64,000 nt of DNA, taken from positions 806,001-870,000 of the forward strand of contig NZ_CP019981.1 in assembly GCF_002982135.1 (NCBI RefSeq), in the 5' to 3' direction. The notes under the pieces were generated by a model. It was not told the DNA's origin, did not search any database, and saw only the letters and a program-made list of their open reading frames with translations. A program made the position numbers and the translations under genes. Below, piece after piece: positions 48,001-58,404 of the stretch (the first letter of the stretch is position 1; each line of letters begins with the position of its first letter). The DNA comes from Pediococcus inopinatus (GTDB taxonomy: Bacteria; Bacillota; Bacilli; Lactobacillales; Lactobacillaceae).

Positions 48001-48367
48001 TTAAATGGGTCAAAAATTCATTAATTTGTTTGTAATATAAATCTGCACCTGACGCTTGGGTATTTTTAATGGTGCTAATTTTCATAAGGTGTTGATAACC
48101 GATCTGATCCTTAGCCAATAATAAAATCGGAAAATGATTATCGGAATCTATGCGGCCAAATAAACTCAGTTTCAAACCCAAAATTGGTTTGATACCTTCT
48201 TTTCGACAGGCATTATAGAAATCAATAAGGCCATACATGATATTATTATCTGTAAGGGCCAGAGCTTCAAAACCCCGTTTTTTTGCCTCTTTGGCAAGTT
48301 CAGTAATTCTGGTGGTACTTTGCAGTAAACTAAAGCTACTGGTTACTTGTAGTGGTACAAAAGCCAT
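45008..48367 (-). CDS. dnaE: DNA polymerase III alpha subunit DnaE
   Basis: Replicative polymerase of the DnaE type; in Firmicutes it works beside PolC and extends primers. The 1119-residue protein has an N-terminal PHP domain (ALTDNNIMYGLIDFYNACR), the polymerase core with the catalytic acidic residues in MPDIDLDIPD, VYQEQVMQV, the helix-hairpin-helix region and a C-terminal OB-fold (about 960-1050). No exonuclease insertion as in PolC. GGAGG precedes the ATG. The order dnaE-pfkA-pyk is common in Firmicutes. Confidence 0.96.
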   Translation of the reverse strand: MAFVPLQVTSSFSLLQSTTRITELAKEAKKRGFEALALTDNNIMYGLIDFYNACRKEGIKPILGLKLSLFGRIDSDNHFPILLLAKDQIGYQHLMKISTIKNTQASGADLYYKQINEFLTHLIVIFPGKDSELVTLVGRGDTDSAQQLIKQIQAQADDNSVLIGLNAQQSTVLQNTLQQLGKTSKARTIVVPEVNYLNATDHFATQVLRDIDKGESIRNPEQFENYQGNNWLRPEKDYEAIYKENDLTDAMEMTATVAKQCNVTLNFKKPELPEFTVPDGLDSKTYLTKLTQVGLEKRLKNQSVDKATYQKRLDHELSVIDQMGFNDYFLIVWDVMNFAHHNDITTGPGRGSAAGSLVAYALQITDVDPLQYDLLFERFLNSERSQMPDIDLDIPDNKRDEILNYVHDKYGHSHVSQIITFGTLAAKQALRDVGRVFGMAPYEINDLSKLVPNVLKITLKEALKQSQKLQNWIADSSKNKLLFEIAQQIEGLPRHYSTHAAGVVLSAQNLSDVVPLQSGSDALLLTQYPKDTVEALGLLKMDFLGLRNLSIMANAIRIITRNGHPDFKISDVKLDDPQTLALFQNADTTGVFQFESSGIRNVLRQLHPETFELVAAVDALYRPGPMENIDTFIKRKKGIESVQYPDPSLEPILKSTYGILVYQEQVMQVASVMGGFSLGEADLLRRAMSKKKRAVIDDMQTKFISGAARKGYSKDTAIQVYDYIERFANYGFNKSHAVAYSKMAFELAYLKAHYPAAFFAALLNSVLNNPNQIKRYLMEAKQHGVQVSAPNVNLSQGYFILKNGQIIFGLASIKGARRDFIADVLDERKQNGPFKDLQAFLQRIPAKWLKQDLMESLIYAGAFDSFGYNRAELLQVLPDLLNGVALSGSSMSLFEKLTPKIIKKPDLSLEEKLQKENEILGAYLSGHPVEQYDQLRTKYCITDIIDLTVNQSVTCLIYMTKIRVIRTKRGSQMAFITGSDLTGEIDITVFPEQYQQTTEILQKGKVLLIQGKVDERNGLQVIANHIQLASQLLLNHPNQRWVLRFTETDNITTVENRLRSILQSHPGSIPVLLFYPATDKKVLLEKRFWTTNSEEINSALTNLLGKENVVLQSVKSTDI

Positions 48368-48451
48368 ATTGTCACCTCCTGTTCAAATTAACTTGTTAGT
48401 TTCATTATACAAAAGAATCGCTTATAATGAACTAGTTAACTTCTATCCTAG

Positions 48452-48479
48452 TTGATTTTTATAGAAATTGTGCTAAACT
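48452..48479 (+). promoter_or_regulatory. Predicted promoter of the DUF2929-like gene
   Basis: TTGATT (48452-48457), 16 bases, TAAACT (48474-48479) with TGC before the -10, about 25 bases before the ATG. Confidence 0.5.
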
Positions 48480-48504
48480 ATTTTTGATTGTGAGGTGTCC
48501 AAGT

Positions 48505-48687
48505 ATGATGAAACAAGTAGTAATTATTTTTTGGGCTTTTATTTTTGGAGAAGTAATTGGAGCTATCGGTGGTGCCTTGGAAGTTATGACGTACAAGCCA
48601 TTAACAATCGGGATCGTCGCAGCACTTGTAGCCCTGATTACCGCTAATGGAATTAGCTTATTATCTAAAAGTGATTCAGTAAAATAA
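48505..48687 (+). CDS. Small DUF2929-like membrane protein
   Basis: The 60-residue protein is almost all membrane: two hydrophobic segments (about 4-24 and 33-53) with WAFIFGEVIGAIGGALEV between. It resembles the DUF2929 (YjzD) family of unknown function that is often next to dnaE or fabH-region genes in Firmicutes. The ATG at 48505 follows GAGGTG; a second ATG comes right after it. It has a promoter and a terminator of its own and is divergent from dnaE. Confidence 0.75.
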   Translation: MMKQVVIIFWAFIFGEVIGAIGGALEVMTYKPLTIGIVAALVALITANGISLLSKSDSVK

Positions 48688-48701
48688 ACTTAAACCTTAA
48701 T

Positions 48702-48738
48702 AAAAAACGAAGACAATTTAATGTCTTCGTTTTTTATT
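48702..48738. terminator. Bidirectional terminator between the DUF2929-like gene and clpB
   Basis: AAAAAACGAAGACA pairs with TGTCTTCGTTTTTT around a short loop. It has A and T runs on both sides and lies between two converging genes. Confidence 0.9.
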
Positions 48739-48740
48739 TT

Positions 48741-51356
48741 TTAATTTTTTTCATTTGTTATTGTTGGTTTAGTTTGAAAAACTAATTTTTCGTCTTCAAG
48801 GTTAATTTTTACGATCGTATGTGGCTTAACATGATCAGCAATAATTTCTCTAGCTAAAGGCGTTTCCACCTCATTTGAAATAAAACGCCGTAATGGCCGT
48901 GCCCCGTACGCTGGGTCGTATCCTTGCCGAGCTATCCATTTTTCAGCAGGTTCAGAAATTTCGAGTTGAATTTCTTGGGCCGCTAAGCGATCGGAAAGCT
49001 GGGTAATCATTTTTCCAACGATTTGTTCAATATCGTGTAAATTAAGTGGTGCAAATAAGATAATATCGTCAATTCGGTTTAAAAATTCTGGCTTAAATTT
49101 TGTTTGAGTAAGTTGCTGAACCGCCTGTTTTGTCTGTTCAGATATTCTTCCCTGGTCATCAACGCCGTGTAACAATATATCAGAACCTAAGTTAGATGTC
49201 ATAATTAGAATTGTGTTTTTAAAATCAATTGTTCGCCCCTGACCGTCTGTTAAACGACCATCATCTAGTACCTGTAATAAGATGTTAAAAACATCAGGGT
49301 GAGCTTTTTCAATTTCGTCAAAAAGGACAATGGTATATGGGTTGCGCCGGACAGCTTCTGTCAATTGGCCGCCTTCTTCATAACCGATATATCCCGGGGC
49401 TGCCCCCACCAAACGAGAAACTGATTCTTTTTCCATATATTCTGACATGTCGATTCTGACCATATGTTGTTCAGAGTCAAATAGATTTTCGGCCAAAGCT
49501 TTTGCCAATTCAGTTTTTCCGACCCCTGTGGGACCAAGAAACATAAATGATCCAAGTGGTCGTTTAGGGTCTTGTAAACCCGCTCGCGAGCGAAGAACAG
49601 CGTCTGAAACGGCATCAACAGCTTCATTTTGGCCAATAACTCTTTTATGCAAGCTTTCAGCCAAATGTAAAAGCTTTTCTCGTTCACCTTTAACTAACTT
49701 ATTAACGGGGATGCCGGTCATTTTGCTGACCACTGTGGCAATTTCTGACTCGGTAACGGATTGCTCCACTAACCAACCGCCGGATTCCTGTTCTTCTTTT
49801 TGTTGGAGATCCTTTAACTCAGCTTCCAATTTGGGAATTGTGCCATGCTGTAGCTTTGCGGCTTGCTCTAAATTATAATTATTTTCAGCTTCTTCTAACT
49901 TATGTTTGGCTTGTTCCAGTTCAGTTCTTTTATTATTAACGACTTGAATCGACTGTTTTTCAGACTCCCATCGTTTTTGAAGCGCATTTTTCTTTTCACG
50001 CGTATTTGCAAGTTCGGATTTTAATTCAACTAATCTTTTTTTAGATGCGCTATCAGTTTCGTTTTTTAGAGCAGTTTCTTCAACTTCCATCCGCATCAAC
50101 TGGCGATTGGTCTGATCCAGTTCGGTTGGACTGGAATTCATTTCCACCCGAATTGTAGCAGAAGCTTCATCAATGAGATCGATTGCTTTGTCTGGCAAAT
50201 AGCGATCCGTAATGTAACGGTTCGATAAATTAGCGGCAGCCACAATTGCATTATCATGAATTTTTACGCCATGATGAATTTCAAAACTTTCTTTTAAACC
50301 TCGTAAAATGCTAATTGTATCCTGAATAGAAGGTTCTTTGACCAAAACTCTTTGGAAGCGGCGTTCAAGGGCTTTATCTTTTTCCATATATTCTCGATAT
50401 TCATCAAGTGTGGTTGCCCCAATTAAATGTAATTCGCCACGAGCAAGCATTGGCTTTAACAAATTACCAGCATCCATACTTCCCTCGGTTTTTCCGGCAC
50501 CGACAATATTATGAATTTCGTCGATAAACAGAATAATTTTACCATCAGCCTTTTTTACAGCCTTTAAAACACCTTTTAAACGTTCTTCAAATTCTCCTCG
50601 ATACTTCGCACCAGCAATTAGTGAGCCCATATCCAAGGAAAAAATGGTTTTGTCTTTTAGATTATCCGGGACGTCTTTTCGCGCAATTCGTTGTGCTAAA
50701 CCCTCAACGATGGCAGTTTTACCTACCCCAGGTTCCCCAATTAAAACAGGATTATTTTTAGTTTTTCTTGACAGGATACGCATCACGTCCAGGATTTCTT
50801 CATCACGGCCAATAATTGGATCTTGGTGCCCATCATGAACTTGTTTTACCATATCAACACCGTATTTTTCTAATGCTTTATATTGGGTCTCTTGATCTTT
50901 GGAAGTCACTCTTTCTCCTCCTCTCATTTTTTCGATTTCTTTTGTTAGTTTTGAAGTAGTAACCCCATTTGCTTTCAAAAAACTAGTTAACGGATCGTCA
51001 ATAGCCAACAAGGCGAGGACAACGACTTCCGTTGAAATGTAATCGTCACCCATTTTCTTTTTTAATTCATCCGCTTTTTGGAACAAATTAAATAAAGCGC
51101 TACTCATGCTTTGTCCATATTGAATATTTTCGCCTTCAACAATAGACACTGCATCCAATTCATCGTCAATCTCTTGTTGCAGTTGTTGATTTTTCACCCC
51201 GAGTTCCGTAAACAAACCACCAGCTATTTGATCCGGTTGACTTAAAAATTTAAATAGCTCTGGCACGCCAATTGCTTGGTGTTTTCGGTTGACAGCAACT
51301 TTTTGCGCTTCTGCAATAGCTTCTTGCACAGCAGTTGTAAGATTATCTGGATTCAT
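48741..51356 (-). CDS. clpB: ClpB disaggregase
   Basis: Hsp100 chaperone that pulls proteins out of aggregates with DnaK. The 871-residue protein has an N-terminal Clp repeat domain, AAA domain 1 with [13 protein letters not shown] and [13 protein letters not shown], a long coiled-coil middle domain (about 405-520) that marks ClpB, and AAA domain 2 with [14 protein letters not shown] and [13 protein letters not shown]. It begins only 35 bases after a Nif3-like gene. I see no CIRCE or CtsR direct repeat in that gap, which is unusual for a heat-shock gene in this group. Confidence 0.96.
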   Translation of the reverse strand: MNPDNLTTAVQEAIAEAQKVAVNRKHQAIGVPELFKFLSQPDQIAGGLFTELGVKNQQLQQEIDDELDAVSIVEGENIQYGQSMSSALFNLFQKADELKKKMGDDYISTEVVVLALLAIDDPLTSFLKANGVTTSKLTKEIEKMRGGERVTSKDQETQYKALEKYGVDMVKQVHDGHQDPIIGRDEEILDVMRILSRKTKNNPVLIGEPGVGKTAIVEGLAQRIARKDVPDNLKDKTIFSLDMGSLIAGAKYRGEFEERLKGVLKAVKKADGKIILFIDEIHNIVGAGKTEGSMDAGNLLKPMLARGELHLIGATTLDEYREYMEKDKALERRFQRVLVKEPSIQDTISILRGLKESFEIHHGVKIHDNAIVAAANLSNRYITDRYLPDKAIDLIDEASATIRVEMNSSPTELDQTNRQLMRMEVEETALKNETDSASKKRLVELKSELANTREKKNALQKRWESEKQSIQVVNNKRTELEQAKHKLEEAENNYNLEQAAKLQHGTIPKLEAELKDLQQKEEQESGGWLVEQSVTESEIATVVSKMTGIPVNKLVKGEREKLLHLAESLHKRVIGQNEAVDAVSDAVLRSRAGLQDPKRPLGSFMFLGPTGVGKTELAKALAENLFDSEQHMVRIDMSEYMEKESVSRLVGAAPGYIGYEEGGQLTEAVRRNPYTIVLFDEIEKAHPDVFNILLQVLDDGRLTDGQGRTIDFKNTILIMTSNLGSDILLHGVDDQGRISEQTKQAVQQLTQTKFKPEFLNRIDDIILFAPLNLHDIEQIVGKMITQLSDRLAAQEIQLEISEPAEKWIARQGYDPAYGARPLRRFISNEVETPLAREIIADHVKPHTIVKINLEDEKLVFQTKPTITNEKN

Positions 51357-51391
51357 ATTAATTTATCCCCCATTCTAAAAAATAATAATCC

Positions 51392-52198
51392 TTAAATAAA
51401 GGTAAACGGATTTGTATCCACTTGTGATTCGAAAACTTGAATTTGATTGTCAGTTGTTAGTTGCCACGAACGGAACAGTGTTGCCAATTTAGGAATGCAA
51501 ATTTTTTCAACATTATGCCCTGGGTCAATGGCTGTGAGGCCAGCTGCCAACATGTCGTGTCCCGTATGATAATAAACATCACCAGTCACATAAACATCAG
51601 CACCTTTTTTTAGGGCCTGCTTGAAATATTTACCGCCATCGCCACCCAGTACAGCTACGCGTGAAATCTCTTTTTGGGGATCTTGGGTAATGATTCGAAG
51701 TCCTTGCAGTTCAAATCTTTGTTTAATTAACCTTGCAAAAGTCAATACGCTCATTGGTTGATCAAGAAACCCAATCCGGCCCATACCAAATTGGTGGTGA
51801 TTTTGATCCACGTAACCGTCTAATAGTCGTTCTGTGTGTTGAAGCCCAATTTTCTCTGCTAGCCAATCGTTCATTCCATTGTCAGCTGCATCTAAATTGG
51901 AATGTGCCGCATAAACAGTAATATTATGTTTAAGGATTTCGGCATACATTTTATTTTGTGGAACGGATAGATCTAAGTTATGCGCTGAGCGGAACATTGC
52001 AGGATGATGCGCAAAAATCAAATCACAGTGTTGTTCAATAGCCTCGGTAACGACTTCAGGGCGAACATCTAAAGTAACCAAGACTTTGGAAAACTCCGCA
52101 TTCAAATCACCAATTTGTAATCCAATTGGATCGCCAGGTTCAGCCAATTCTTTAGGAGAAAATTTTTCAAATTCATTAATAAAAGTTCTAATCTTCAA
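51392..52198 (-). CDS. Nif3-like dinuclear metal centre protein (YqfO-like)
   Basis: The 268-residue protein has the metal-binding signature FAHHPAMF (about 63-70) and VYAAHSNLDAA, and the C-terminal KKGADVYVTGDVYYHTGHD with TAIDPGHNVEK. It lacks the middle insertion domain of the long YqfO form. It overlaps trmK by 11 bases; the dnaG-sigA-trmK-nif3 order is typical of Firmicutes. Its biochemical role is not established. Confidence 0.9.
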   Translation of the reverse strand: MKIRTFINEFEKFSPKELAEPGDPIGLQIGDLNAEFSKVLVTLDVRPEVVTEAIEQHCDLIFAHHPAMFRSAHNLDLSVPQNKMYAEILKHNITVYAAHSNLDAADNGMNDWLAEKIGLQHTERLLDGYVDQNHHQFGMGRIGFLDQPMSVLTFARLIKQRFELQGLRIITQDPQKEISRVAVLGGDGGKYFKQALKKGADVYVTGDVYYHTGHDMLAAGLTAIDPGHNVEKICIPKLATLFRSWQLTTDNQIQVFESQVDTNPFTFI

Positions 52199-52892
52199 GA
52201 TTTAAAACCTCCTTAATCAAGGTTGCTTTGTGGTTTAATTTAATGATTCTCTCTTCCGGTACTACTTGAGCTCGTTTCATTTGGCTCATTGCGTTTTTAA
52301 CCCGCTGCAATTCAGCTTGCCACTTTTCTTCAAAAATGTAATTGGGTAAAGTTTGCAAGATTTGCGGGCCGAAAAGGAGTTCTTTTTCAGAGTACGTTGA
52401 TGTTTTTCCTTGTTCTGCCACAATGATTTCATAAATGTGATGATCTTCTTTGAGGATCCGCTCGGCTTTTATTTGATAATCATGGTGCATTAACCAATTA
52501 CGAACATTTTGTTCTCCTACGTTAGGTTGCAAAATTAAATCCGTTACACCTTTTAACTTGTTTTTTTGGCGTTCAAGGATTTGAGTAATCAGTGTCCCGC
52601 CCATTCCAGCAATGACAACTGTGTCAATTTGATCTTCAGGTGAAATGACATCCAGTCCGTCACCTAAACGAGAAGATACTATTTTTTGAACACCCTCAGC
52701 AATAATTTCATGAGTGGCATTTTGGTGAGGTCCCTTCGCTACTTCTCCAGCAATGGCAAAACTAATTTGATTATTTTTGGCTAAAGACACGGGAAGGTAA
52801 GCATGATCGGAGCCAATATCAGCAATTCTGGCATTTAATTTTACAAAACTAGCAACAGTTTGAAGTCGCTCTGAAAGTTTATTTGCATTCAT
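52188..52892 (-). CDS. trmK: tRNA (adenine22-N1)-methyltransferase TrmK
   Basis: Methylates A22 of tRNAs using S-adenosylmethionine. The 234-residue protein has the SAM motif IADIGSDHAYLP (about 24-35), VIAGMGGTLI and LILQPNVGE, all family hallmarks, and a C-terminal coiled-coil. The ATG at 52892 follows AAAGGA; the longer frame is not supported. Confidence 0.92.
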   Translation of the reverse strand: MNANKLSERLQTVASFVKLNARIADIGSDHAYLPVSLAKNNQISFAIAGEVAKGPHQNATHEIIAEGVQKIVSSRLGDGLDVISPEDQIDTVVIAGMGGTLITQILERQKNKLKGVTDLILQPNVGEQNVRNWLMHHDYQIKAERILKEDHHIYEIIVAEQGKTSTYSEKELLFGPQILQTLPNYIFEEKWQAELQRVKNAMSQMKRAQVVPEERIIKLNHKATLIKEVLNLED

Positions 52893-52967
52893 TAAAACAG
52901 TCCTTTTTTGATTTTTCTTTATTATATCATGCAAGATAATTTTGCTTAAAAAAACTGAATTTTAAAA

Positions 52968-53015
52968 ATAAAAAAGGATTCGAAGTAAAATACGTACTTT
53001 TACTTCGAATCCTTA
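52968..53015 (-). terminator. Terminator after sigA
   Basis: A 17-bp perfect stem (AAGGATTCGAAGTAAAA with its complement) around a 7-base loop is followed by TTTTTTATTTTT on the minus strand. It ends the dnaG-sigA transcript and separates it from trmK. Confidence 0.95.
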
Positions 53016-53030
53016 AATAGAAAATCATAC

Positions 53031-54272
53031 TTATTCCAAGAAATCTTTAAGTTGTTTTGAACGAGATGGATGGCGCAATTTTCTTAAAGCTTTTGCTTCA
53101 ATCTGGCGAATTCTTTCTCGTGTAACACCAAATACTTTTCCAACTTCTTCTAGAGTCCGTGTACGTCCGTCATCAAGCCCAAATCTAAGACGTAGAACAT
53201 TCTCCTCACGATCAGTTAACGTGTCTAAAACGCCCTCTAATTGTTCTTTTAAGAGCTCATAAGCAGCATGGTCTGCAGGACTAGTTGCATCCTGATCTTC
53301 AATGAAGTCACCTAGATGAGAATCGTCCTCTTCACCAATTGGAGTTTCCAATGAAACAGGTTCTTGAGCAATTTTTAGAATTTCACGAACTTTCTCAGTA
53401 GGCATGTCCATTTCGGCTCCAATTTCTTCGGGAGTTGGTTCACGGCCAAGGTCTTGAAGTAATTGACGTTGAATTCTGATTAACTTGTTGATTGTTTCAA
53501 CCATGTGAACAGGAATCCGAATGGTCCGAGCTTGATCAGCGATTGCACGCGTAATTGCTTGACGAATCCACCAAGTTGCATAGGTTGAGAACTTGAACCC
53601 CTTACGGTAATCAAATTTTTCAACTGCCTTCATTAATCCCATGTTACCCTCTTGAATTAAATCCAAGAATTGCATACCACGCCCAACATAACGTTTAGCA
53701 ATGGAAACAACTAACCGTAGATTGGCCTCCGCAAGTTCTTGTTTAGCTGATTCTTCACCTTTTTCGATACGAAGTGCTAGTTCAACTTCTTGTTTGGCTG
53801 TTAATAAAGATACACGCCCAATTTCTTTCAAGTACATACGAACTGGATCATTAATTTTGACACCAGCTGGAGCCTTTGTATCGTCTAATTCTTTTTTACT
53901 GATTTTTTGTGCTTTTAAAGCATGGGCACTTGGGTTGCCTTTTTCATCAACCACACTAATTCCGGCATCTTCAACTTTTTGAATAAGATCATCGATTTGA
54001 CGTTCATCCAATTTAAAGGGAATTGAAATCTTGTCTGCTAATTCGTCATATTTAATTTGTTTGCTGGGTTTATTAGTTTTAATAAGTGCATTAACTTTTT
54101 TCTTATAATCAGCTGTATTAAATACACTTGTTGCGCTATTTTTAGGAGCAATTTTTTTCTTAGCGGGAGCCCTTTTTTTCGTCGTTGTTTTTTTTACGGC
54201 TTTTTTAGCTGTTACCTTTTTTGTAGTCGTTGTTTTTTTTGTTGCTTTCGTTGTAGTCTCTTTGTCTGCCAT
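53031..54272 (-). CDS. sigA: Primary sigma factor SigA (RpoD)
   Basis: Housekeeping sigma-70 factor of 413 residues. Region 1.2 ([16 protein letters not shown]), region 2 ([40 protein letters not shown]), region 3 and region 4.2 ([20 protein letters not shown]) are intact. The N-terminus is an unusual tail of about 45 residues made nearly only of Lys, Thr and Ala, like a histone tail, before a normal region 1.1. It is 23 bases after dnaG and ends at a strong terminator. Confidence 0.97.
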   Translation of the reverse strand: MADKETTTKATKKTTTTKKVTAKKAVKKTTTKKRAPAKKKIAPKNSATSVFNTADYKKKVNALIKTNKPSKQIKYDELADKISIPFKLDERQIDDLIQKVEDAGISVVDEKGNPSAHALKAQKISKKELDDTKAPAGVKINDPVRMYLKEIGRVSLLTAKQEVELALRIEKGEESAKQELAEANLRLVVSIAKRYVGRGMQFLDLIQEGNMGLMKAVEKFDYRKGFKFSTYATWWIRQAITRAIADQARTIRIPVHMVETINKLIRIQRQLLQDLGREPTPEEIGAEMDMPTEKVREILKIAQEPVSLETPIGEEDDSHLGDFIEDQDATSPADHAAYELLKEQLEGVLDTLTDREENVLRLRFGLDDGRTRTLEEVGKVFGVTRERIRQIEAKALRKLRHPSRSKQLKDFLE

Positions 54273-54295
54273 AGTTAAATCCTCCCATGAACGTA

Positions 54296-56122
54296 TTAAG
54301 CGTCTTGACGCTGTCGATATAAATCAATTAATTCAATAGCCAATTTTTGTTGCAATTCAGTATTACCCATTCTTTTAGCTTCATTTAGTGATTTTTTCTT
54401 TGTTGTAATTTGTAGACTAAGTGGTGCCTCTGAAGTAATCACCTTAATGTAGTCGTCAACAGCTTGGTCAACATTTTCTTCATCAAGATCCTGTAAATCA
54501 AGCTCGGCGATCACATTTTGGAGTTCACTATCATGAACAAAATCCATAAATGCAGCTGAATCATAACCGTCATGGTTTTCGAAGAAACCTGTTGCTAGCA
54601 TATAAATTGTCTGATATTTTTCATGAACAAAATGAAAATTTGGCAATCCAGCAAGTTTAAGCCAGACATTATGATCATAAAGCAAATAGTTTAACAAGCG
54701 AGCTTCTGCAGTTTCTACTTTATCTAGTTTTACTTGTTGCCTATGATATTCTTGTCTGACTGTGGACACGGTTTTGACTGGTTGTTGTTGATGATTTGCA
54801 ACACTGGTTTGTGAGCGCACCTGACGCAGCTGTTGGCTCAAATCTTGTGGCTGAACACCGAACTCTTTTGCCAATTGATTTAGATATAGATCTTGTTCTA
54901 CACTTGAATCTATGTTTGCAACTTCTTTTAAAGCTTGTTCAATATAAGCTAGCTGATCTGCTTCGTTATTTAAGTTATAGTTTCGTTTCAAATAGGTTAA
55001 CTTAAAAGCAGTAGGTGTTAATCGTGCGGAGTGGACGATTTCATTAAACTGTTTTGCTCCATGCTGACGTACATATTCATCAGGATCCAGCTTATCGGGG
55101 ATTTCGATAACACTCAATTTGAGTTGACTGTTCGCCCCAAAAGCATCCAAAGCACGATTAATTGCCGCCTGTCCAGGATCATCACCATCATAACAAATGT
55201 CTAACTGGGAAGTAGTTCGTTGCAACAAATAAATTTGTTCATTTGTAAAACTGGTTCCCATGGATGCGATCCCGTTGGTTACACCAGATTGATAAGCCGC
55301 AATAACATCCATAAAGCCTTCAAATAGGATTGCACGTTTTTCATGTCTAATTGCTGATCTTGCAACATCAAAATTATAGAGGACGTTGCTCTTACTGAAA
55401 ATTCGTGTTTCTGGGCTGTTAATGTATTTAGCCTGAGAATCTGCTTTATTTAAAATTCTTCCTGAAAATGCAATCACATGGCCTTGCGGATTTTTAATGG
55501 CATACATCACGCGACCACGAAAACGATCGCGAAGTTGCCCTTCTTGATCCTCTATAAAAAGGCCTGATTGCCTTAAAAGCTGATAATCTATCTTTTTTTC
55601 AGCAAAGAACTCTTTTAAAAGTTGGTCTCCAGGAGCAAAACCCAATTGAAATTTCGTAATAATATCATCTGTTAATCCGCGCCCATGTAAATAAGTGAGC
55701 GCTTCTTGTCCCATTTCAGTATTTAACAGTACATGCGTGTATAGCTCTGCAGCCTGATCATACAATCCGATCAGCTGGCTTTGTTCACTACTTTCTTTAG
55801 ACACACGTCCTGTTTCAGAATATTCAGCCGGGATTTCAACATTCGCCAAATCAGCAACCTGATGAATGGCAGCAGGAAATTCAATGTTATTAATTTCCAT
55901 TAGAAACTTAAAAACGTTCCCGCCACGTCCGCAACTGAAACAATGAAAAATCTGTTTTGATTCTGAAACTGAAAAAGAAGCAGTTTTCTCTTCATGAAAA
56001 GGACATAATCCAAAAAAGTTCTTCCCTTGTTTTTTTAATTGTACGTATTGTCCAACCACGTCAACAATGTTCACCGAGGTACGAATTTGATCAATAAGAT
56101 CTTCTGGAATCGCTTTTGCCAA
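54296..56122 (-). CDS. dnaG: DNA primase
   Basis: Makes RNA primers for replication. The 608-residue protein has the zinc finger [26 protein letters not shown] (Cys-His-Cys-Cys; about 38-62), the TOPRIM region with [16 protein letters not shown] and [11 protein letters not shown], and a C-terminal DnaB-binding domain. I choose the TTG at 56122, since GGAGG lies 8 bases before it and the protein then starts [10 protein letters not shown], which aligns with MGNRIPDE of Bacillus DnaG. The first TTG at 56128 is too close to the ribosome binding site. Confidence 0.95.
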   Translation of the reverse strand: MAKAIPEDLIDQIRTSVNIVDVVGQYVQLKKQGKNFFGLCPFHEEKTASFSVSESKQIFHCFSCGRGGNVFKFLMEINNIEFPAAIHQVADLANVEIPAEYSETGRVSKESSEQSQLIGLYDQAAELYTHVLLNTEMGQEALTYLHGRGLTDDIITKFQLGFAPGDQLLKEFFAEKKIDYQLLRQSGLFIEDQEGQLRDRFRGRVMYAIKNPQGHVIAFSGRILNKADSQAKYINSPETRIFSKSNVLYNFDVARSAIRHEKRAILFEGFMDVIAAYQSGVTNGIASMGTSFTNEQIYLLQRTTSQLDICYDGDDPGQAAINRALDAFGANSQLKLSVIEIPDKLDPDEYVRQHGAKQFNEIVHSARLTPTAFKLTYLKRNYNLNNEADQLAYIEQALKEVANIDSSVEQDLYLNQLAKEFGVQPQDLSQQLRQVRSQTSVANHQQQPVKTVSTVRQEYHRQQVKLDKVETAEARLLNYLLYDHNVWLKLAGLPNFHFVHEKYQTIYMLATGFFENHDGYDSAAFMDFVHDSELQNVIAELDLQDLDEENVDQAVDDYIKVITSEAPLSLQITTKKKSLNEAKRMGNTELQQKLAIELIDLYRQRQDA

Positions 56123-56176
56123 ATTCAATTACCTCCTCTCAAGTGCACACTAACCCACGATATCGACACATAACAA

Positions 56177-56205
56177 ATAATACCGCCCTATTCTATAAAA
56201 AGCAA
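56177..56205 (-). promoter_or_regulatory. Predicted promoter of dnaG-sigA
   Basis: TTGCTT (56205-56200), 17 bases, TATTAT (56182-56177) on the minus strand, about 55 bases before the dnaG start codon. Confidence 0.6.
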
Positions 56206-56245
56206 TTGAAATGCTCAGTTTGGAAAGGCAAATAACCTAAACTAA

Positions 56246-56295
56246 AAATAATCTTCATTCGAATGCCTTGCTGCAATCGAGAATGAAGATTATTT
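56246..56295 (-). terminator. Terminator after glyS
   Basis: AAATAATCTTCATTC pairs perfectly with GAATGAAGATTATTT (15 bp) around a 20-base loop that holds a minor stem. The T content after the stem on the minus strand is modest. Confidence 0.7.
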
Positions 56296-56325
56296 AATTC
56301 GGCAAACTATACCTAAGTGGTTTGT

Positions 56326-58404
56326 CTATTTCACAATCAATTCTTTTAGGTTTCCGATTGAGAAAATCATTTTAGCTAATACAGATAATTGAGTCAAACG
56401 ATTATTGCGCACGTTTTGATCGTCAACCATGATCATAGTTTGATCAAAATAATTATCAATCAAAGGTCGAAGTGCTTGTAGAGCCTGGAAATTTTCGTTA
56501 ATTGTGTGATCTGCGGCTGTTTTTCGAACATCTTCCACTGCATCATACAGTTTCTGTTCAGATTCGTTGTCGAATAATTTAGGATCAACATTTGATTCAC
56601 CAGCCTTTAGATCAGCTTTTTCTGAAATCCGAAGAACCCGCGTTAAAGCTTCAATATTTTCTTTAAAGTTATCATCATTTTTATGTTCTTCAAGAACTTT
56701 AGCAGCATCCAGCATATCTAAAATATCCGAATCAGTCCCCTTAGTAACAGCTTCAACGATATCATAACGGGCATTTTTTTGGCTAAACCATTGCCGGACA
56801 CGATCTTTTATGAAATCACGAACAGCATTTTCGTGTTGTTTGAAATCTAAATTAAAAGTAGCCTCGTGATCATGAAGATCCTTCAGGAATTTTGTTTGTA
56901 GTTCTTGAATCGGGAAGTGCCAGTTCTGATCTCGTGTAATACGCACAATTCCAAGGGCTTGTCGTCTGAGTGCATACGGGTCGTTTGAACCCGTTGGAAT
57001 CAGATCAACAGCAAAGAAACTGCCAATGTCGTCAAACTTGTCTGCAAGTGCTAAAACAGCACCTACTTTTGTTTTTGGAAGAGCACCATCTGCACTAATC
57101 GGCATATAATGTTCACGAATTGCAGTTGCGACTGCTGGACTTTCTTTGGCTAATAAAGCATATTTTTCGCCCATTACACCCTGTAACTCAGGAAACTCGC
57201 CAACCATTCCCGTAACAAGATCAAATTTATAAATCTGGCTAGCTCGTTTGAGATCAATTAAGGCTTGTGAATCTAAGCCGACAAACTTACCTAATTCTTG
57301 TGCAATCACTTGAACTCGTTCCATTTTTTCATACATTGACCCGATTTTATCGTGGAAACTAACATTTTTCAGCTTTTCGACGTAATAGTCAATGTCGTGC
57401 TTCTGATCTTCATGGTAGAAAAAGGCTGCATCTTCCAAACGTGCTGTTAAAACCTTTTCATTACCTTTTACCACATTGTCTAAATGTTCCCGATTCCCAT
57501 TACGAACCGAAATAAAGTTTGGTAATAGTTTACCAGCTTGATCACGAACGTAGAAGAAACGTTGGTGATCGCGCATTGATGTAATCAGAACTTCTTCTGG
57601 AATTTCCAAGTATTTCTCATCAAAATGACCAGCAAATGCAGTTGGCCATTCAACCAAGTTATTAACCTCTTCTAACAGGTCTTTATCTAATTGAATATCC
57701 CAATTTTGATCCGTTGCAATCTTTTGGATTTGTTCGGTGATCAACTGTTTACGTTTTTGAGCGTCAACAATCACAAAGGCTGCATTTAATTGAGTTTCAT
57801 AGTCCGTTGCGTTAGCAATGGTGACTGGTTTTCCTAAAAAGCGGTGCCCTTGAGAAACGTTTCCTGCTTGAACATCCAAAATATTAATGGGAATTACTTG
57901 ATCATCTAATAGTGATACAATCCAACGAATTGGGCGGATATATTTAAAACTAAAATTAGCCCATTTCATCATTGTTGGGAAATTCATCTTTTCAATGACT
58001 GCCTTTAAATTAGGTAGCACATCCGCGATTGCCCGGCCCGTTGTTTTTTTGGTCACATAGACATACTCAGTACCTTTAAGCTCTTTAAAAGTAATATCAT
58101 CTGTAGTGGCGCCCTGACCGCGAGTGAATCCAATTGCAGCCTTAGACCAATTACCATTTTCATCCAAAGCGATCTTTTTAGCTGGACCTTTAACCTCTTT
58201 TTCAATATCTTCTTGACGATCTGCCAAGCCTTCAACCAAGACAGTCAAACGGCGAGGGGTAGAAAAAGTTGTTATCGTTTCAAAAGAAACCCGGTTTTCA
58301 GTCAAAAAATCATTAACACGTTTTTTTAGTTGGTCAATACTTGGAGTAACCACGTGAGCTGGAATTTCTTCCAAACCAATTTCTAGTAAATAGGAATGTG
58401 CCAT
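56326..58404 (-). CDS. glyS: Glycyl-tRNA synthetase beta subunit
   Basis: Beta chain of the heterotetrameric glycyl-tRNA synthetase; carries tRNA-binding parts. The 692-residue protein has the typical start [42 protein letters not shown] and a C-terminal anticodon-binding domain (about 590-690). Its ATG overlaps the glyQ stop by one base (TAATG on the minus strand), so the two chains are made in step. Confidence 0.96.
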   Translation of the reverse strand: MAHSYLLEIGLEEIPAHVVTPSIDQLKKRVNDFLTENRVSFETITTFSTPRRLTVLVEGLADRQEDIEKEVKGPAKKIALDENGNWSKAAIGFTRGQGATTDDITFKELKGTEYVYVTKKTTGRAIADVLPNLKAVIEKMNFPTMMKWANFSFKYIRPIRWIVSLLDDQVIPINILDVQAGNVSQGHRFLGKPVTIANATDYETQLNAAFVIVDAQKRKQLITEQIQKIATDQNWDIQLDKDLLEEVNNLVEWPTAFAGHFDEKYLEIPEEVLITSMRDHQRFFYVRDQAGKLLPNFISVRNGNREHLDNVVKGNEKVLTARLEDAAFFYHEDQKHDIDYYVEKLKNVSFHDKIGSMYEKMERVQVIAQELGKFVGLDSQALIDLKRASQIYKFDLVTGMVGEFPELQGVMGEKYALLAKESPAVATAIREHYMPISADGALPKTKVGAVLALADKFDDIGSFFAVDLIPTGSNDPYALRRQALGIVRITRDQNWHFPIQELQTKFLKDLHDHEATFNLDFKQHENAVRDFIKDRVRQWFSQKNARYDIVEAVTKGTDSDILDMLDAAKVLEEHKNDDNFKENIEALTRVLRISEKADLKAGESNVDPKLFDNESEQKLYDAVEDVRKTAADHTINENFQALQALRPLIDNYFDQTMIMVDDQNVRNNRLTQLSVLAKMIFSIGNLKELIVK

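Noticed and set aside
49447-49878. Open frame of 143 codons on the plus strand inside clpB
   Set aside because: Opposite-strand shadow of the second AAA domain and coiled coil of clpB; no start signal and no recognisable domain.
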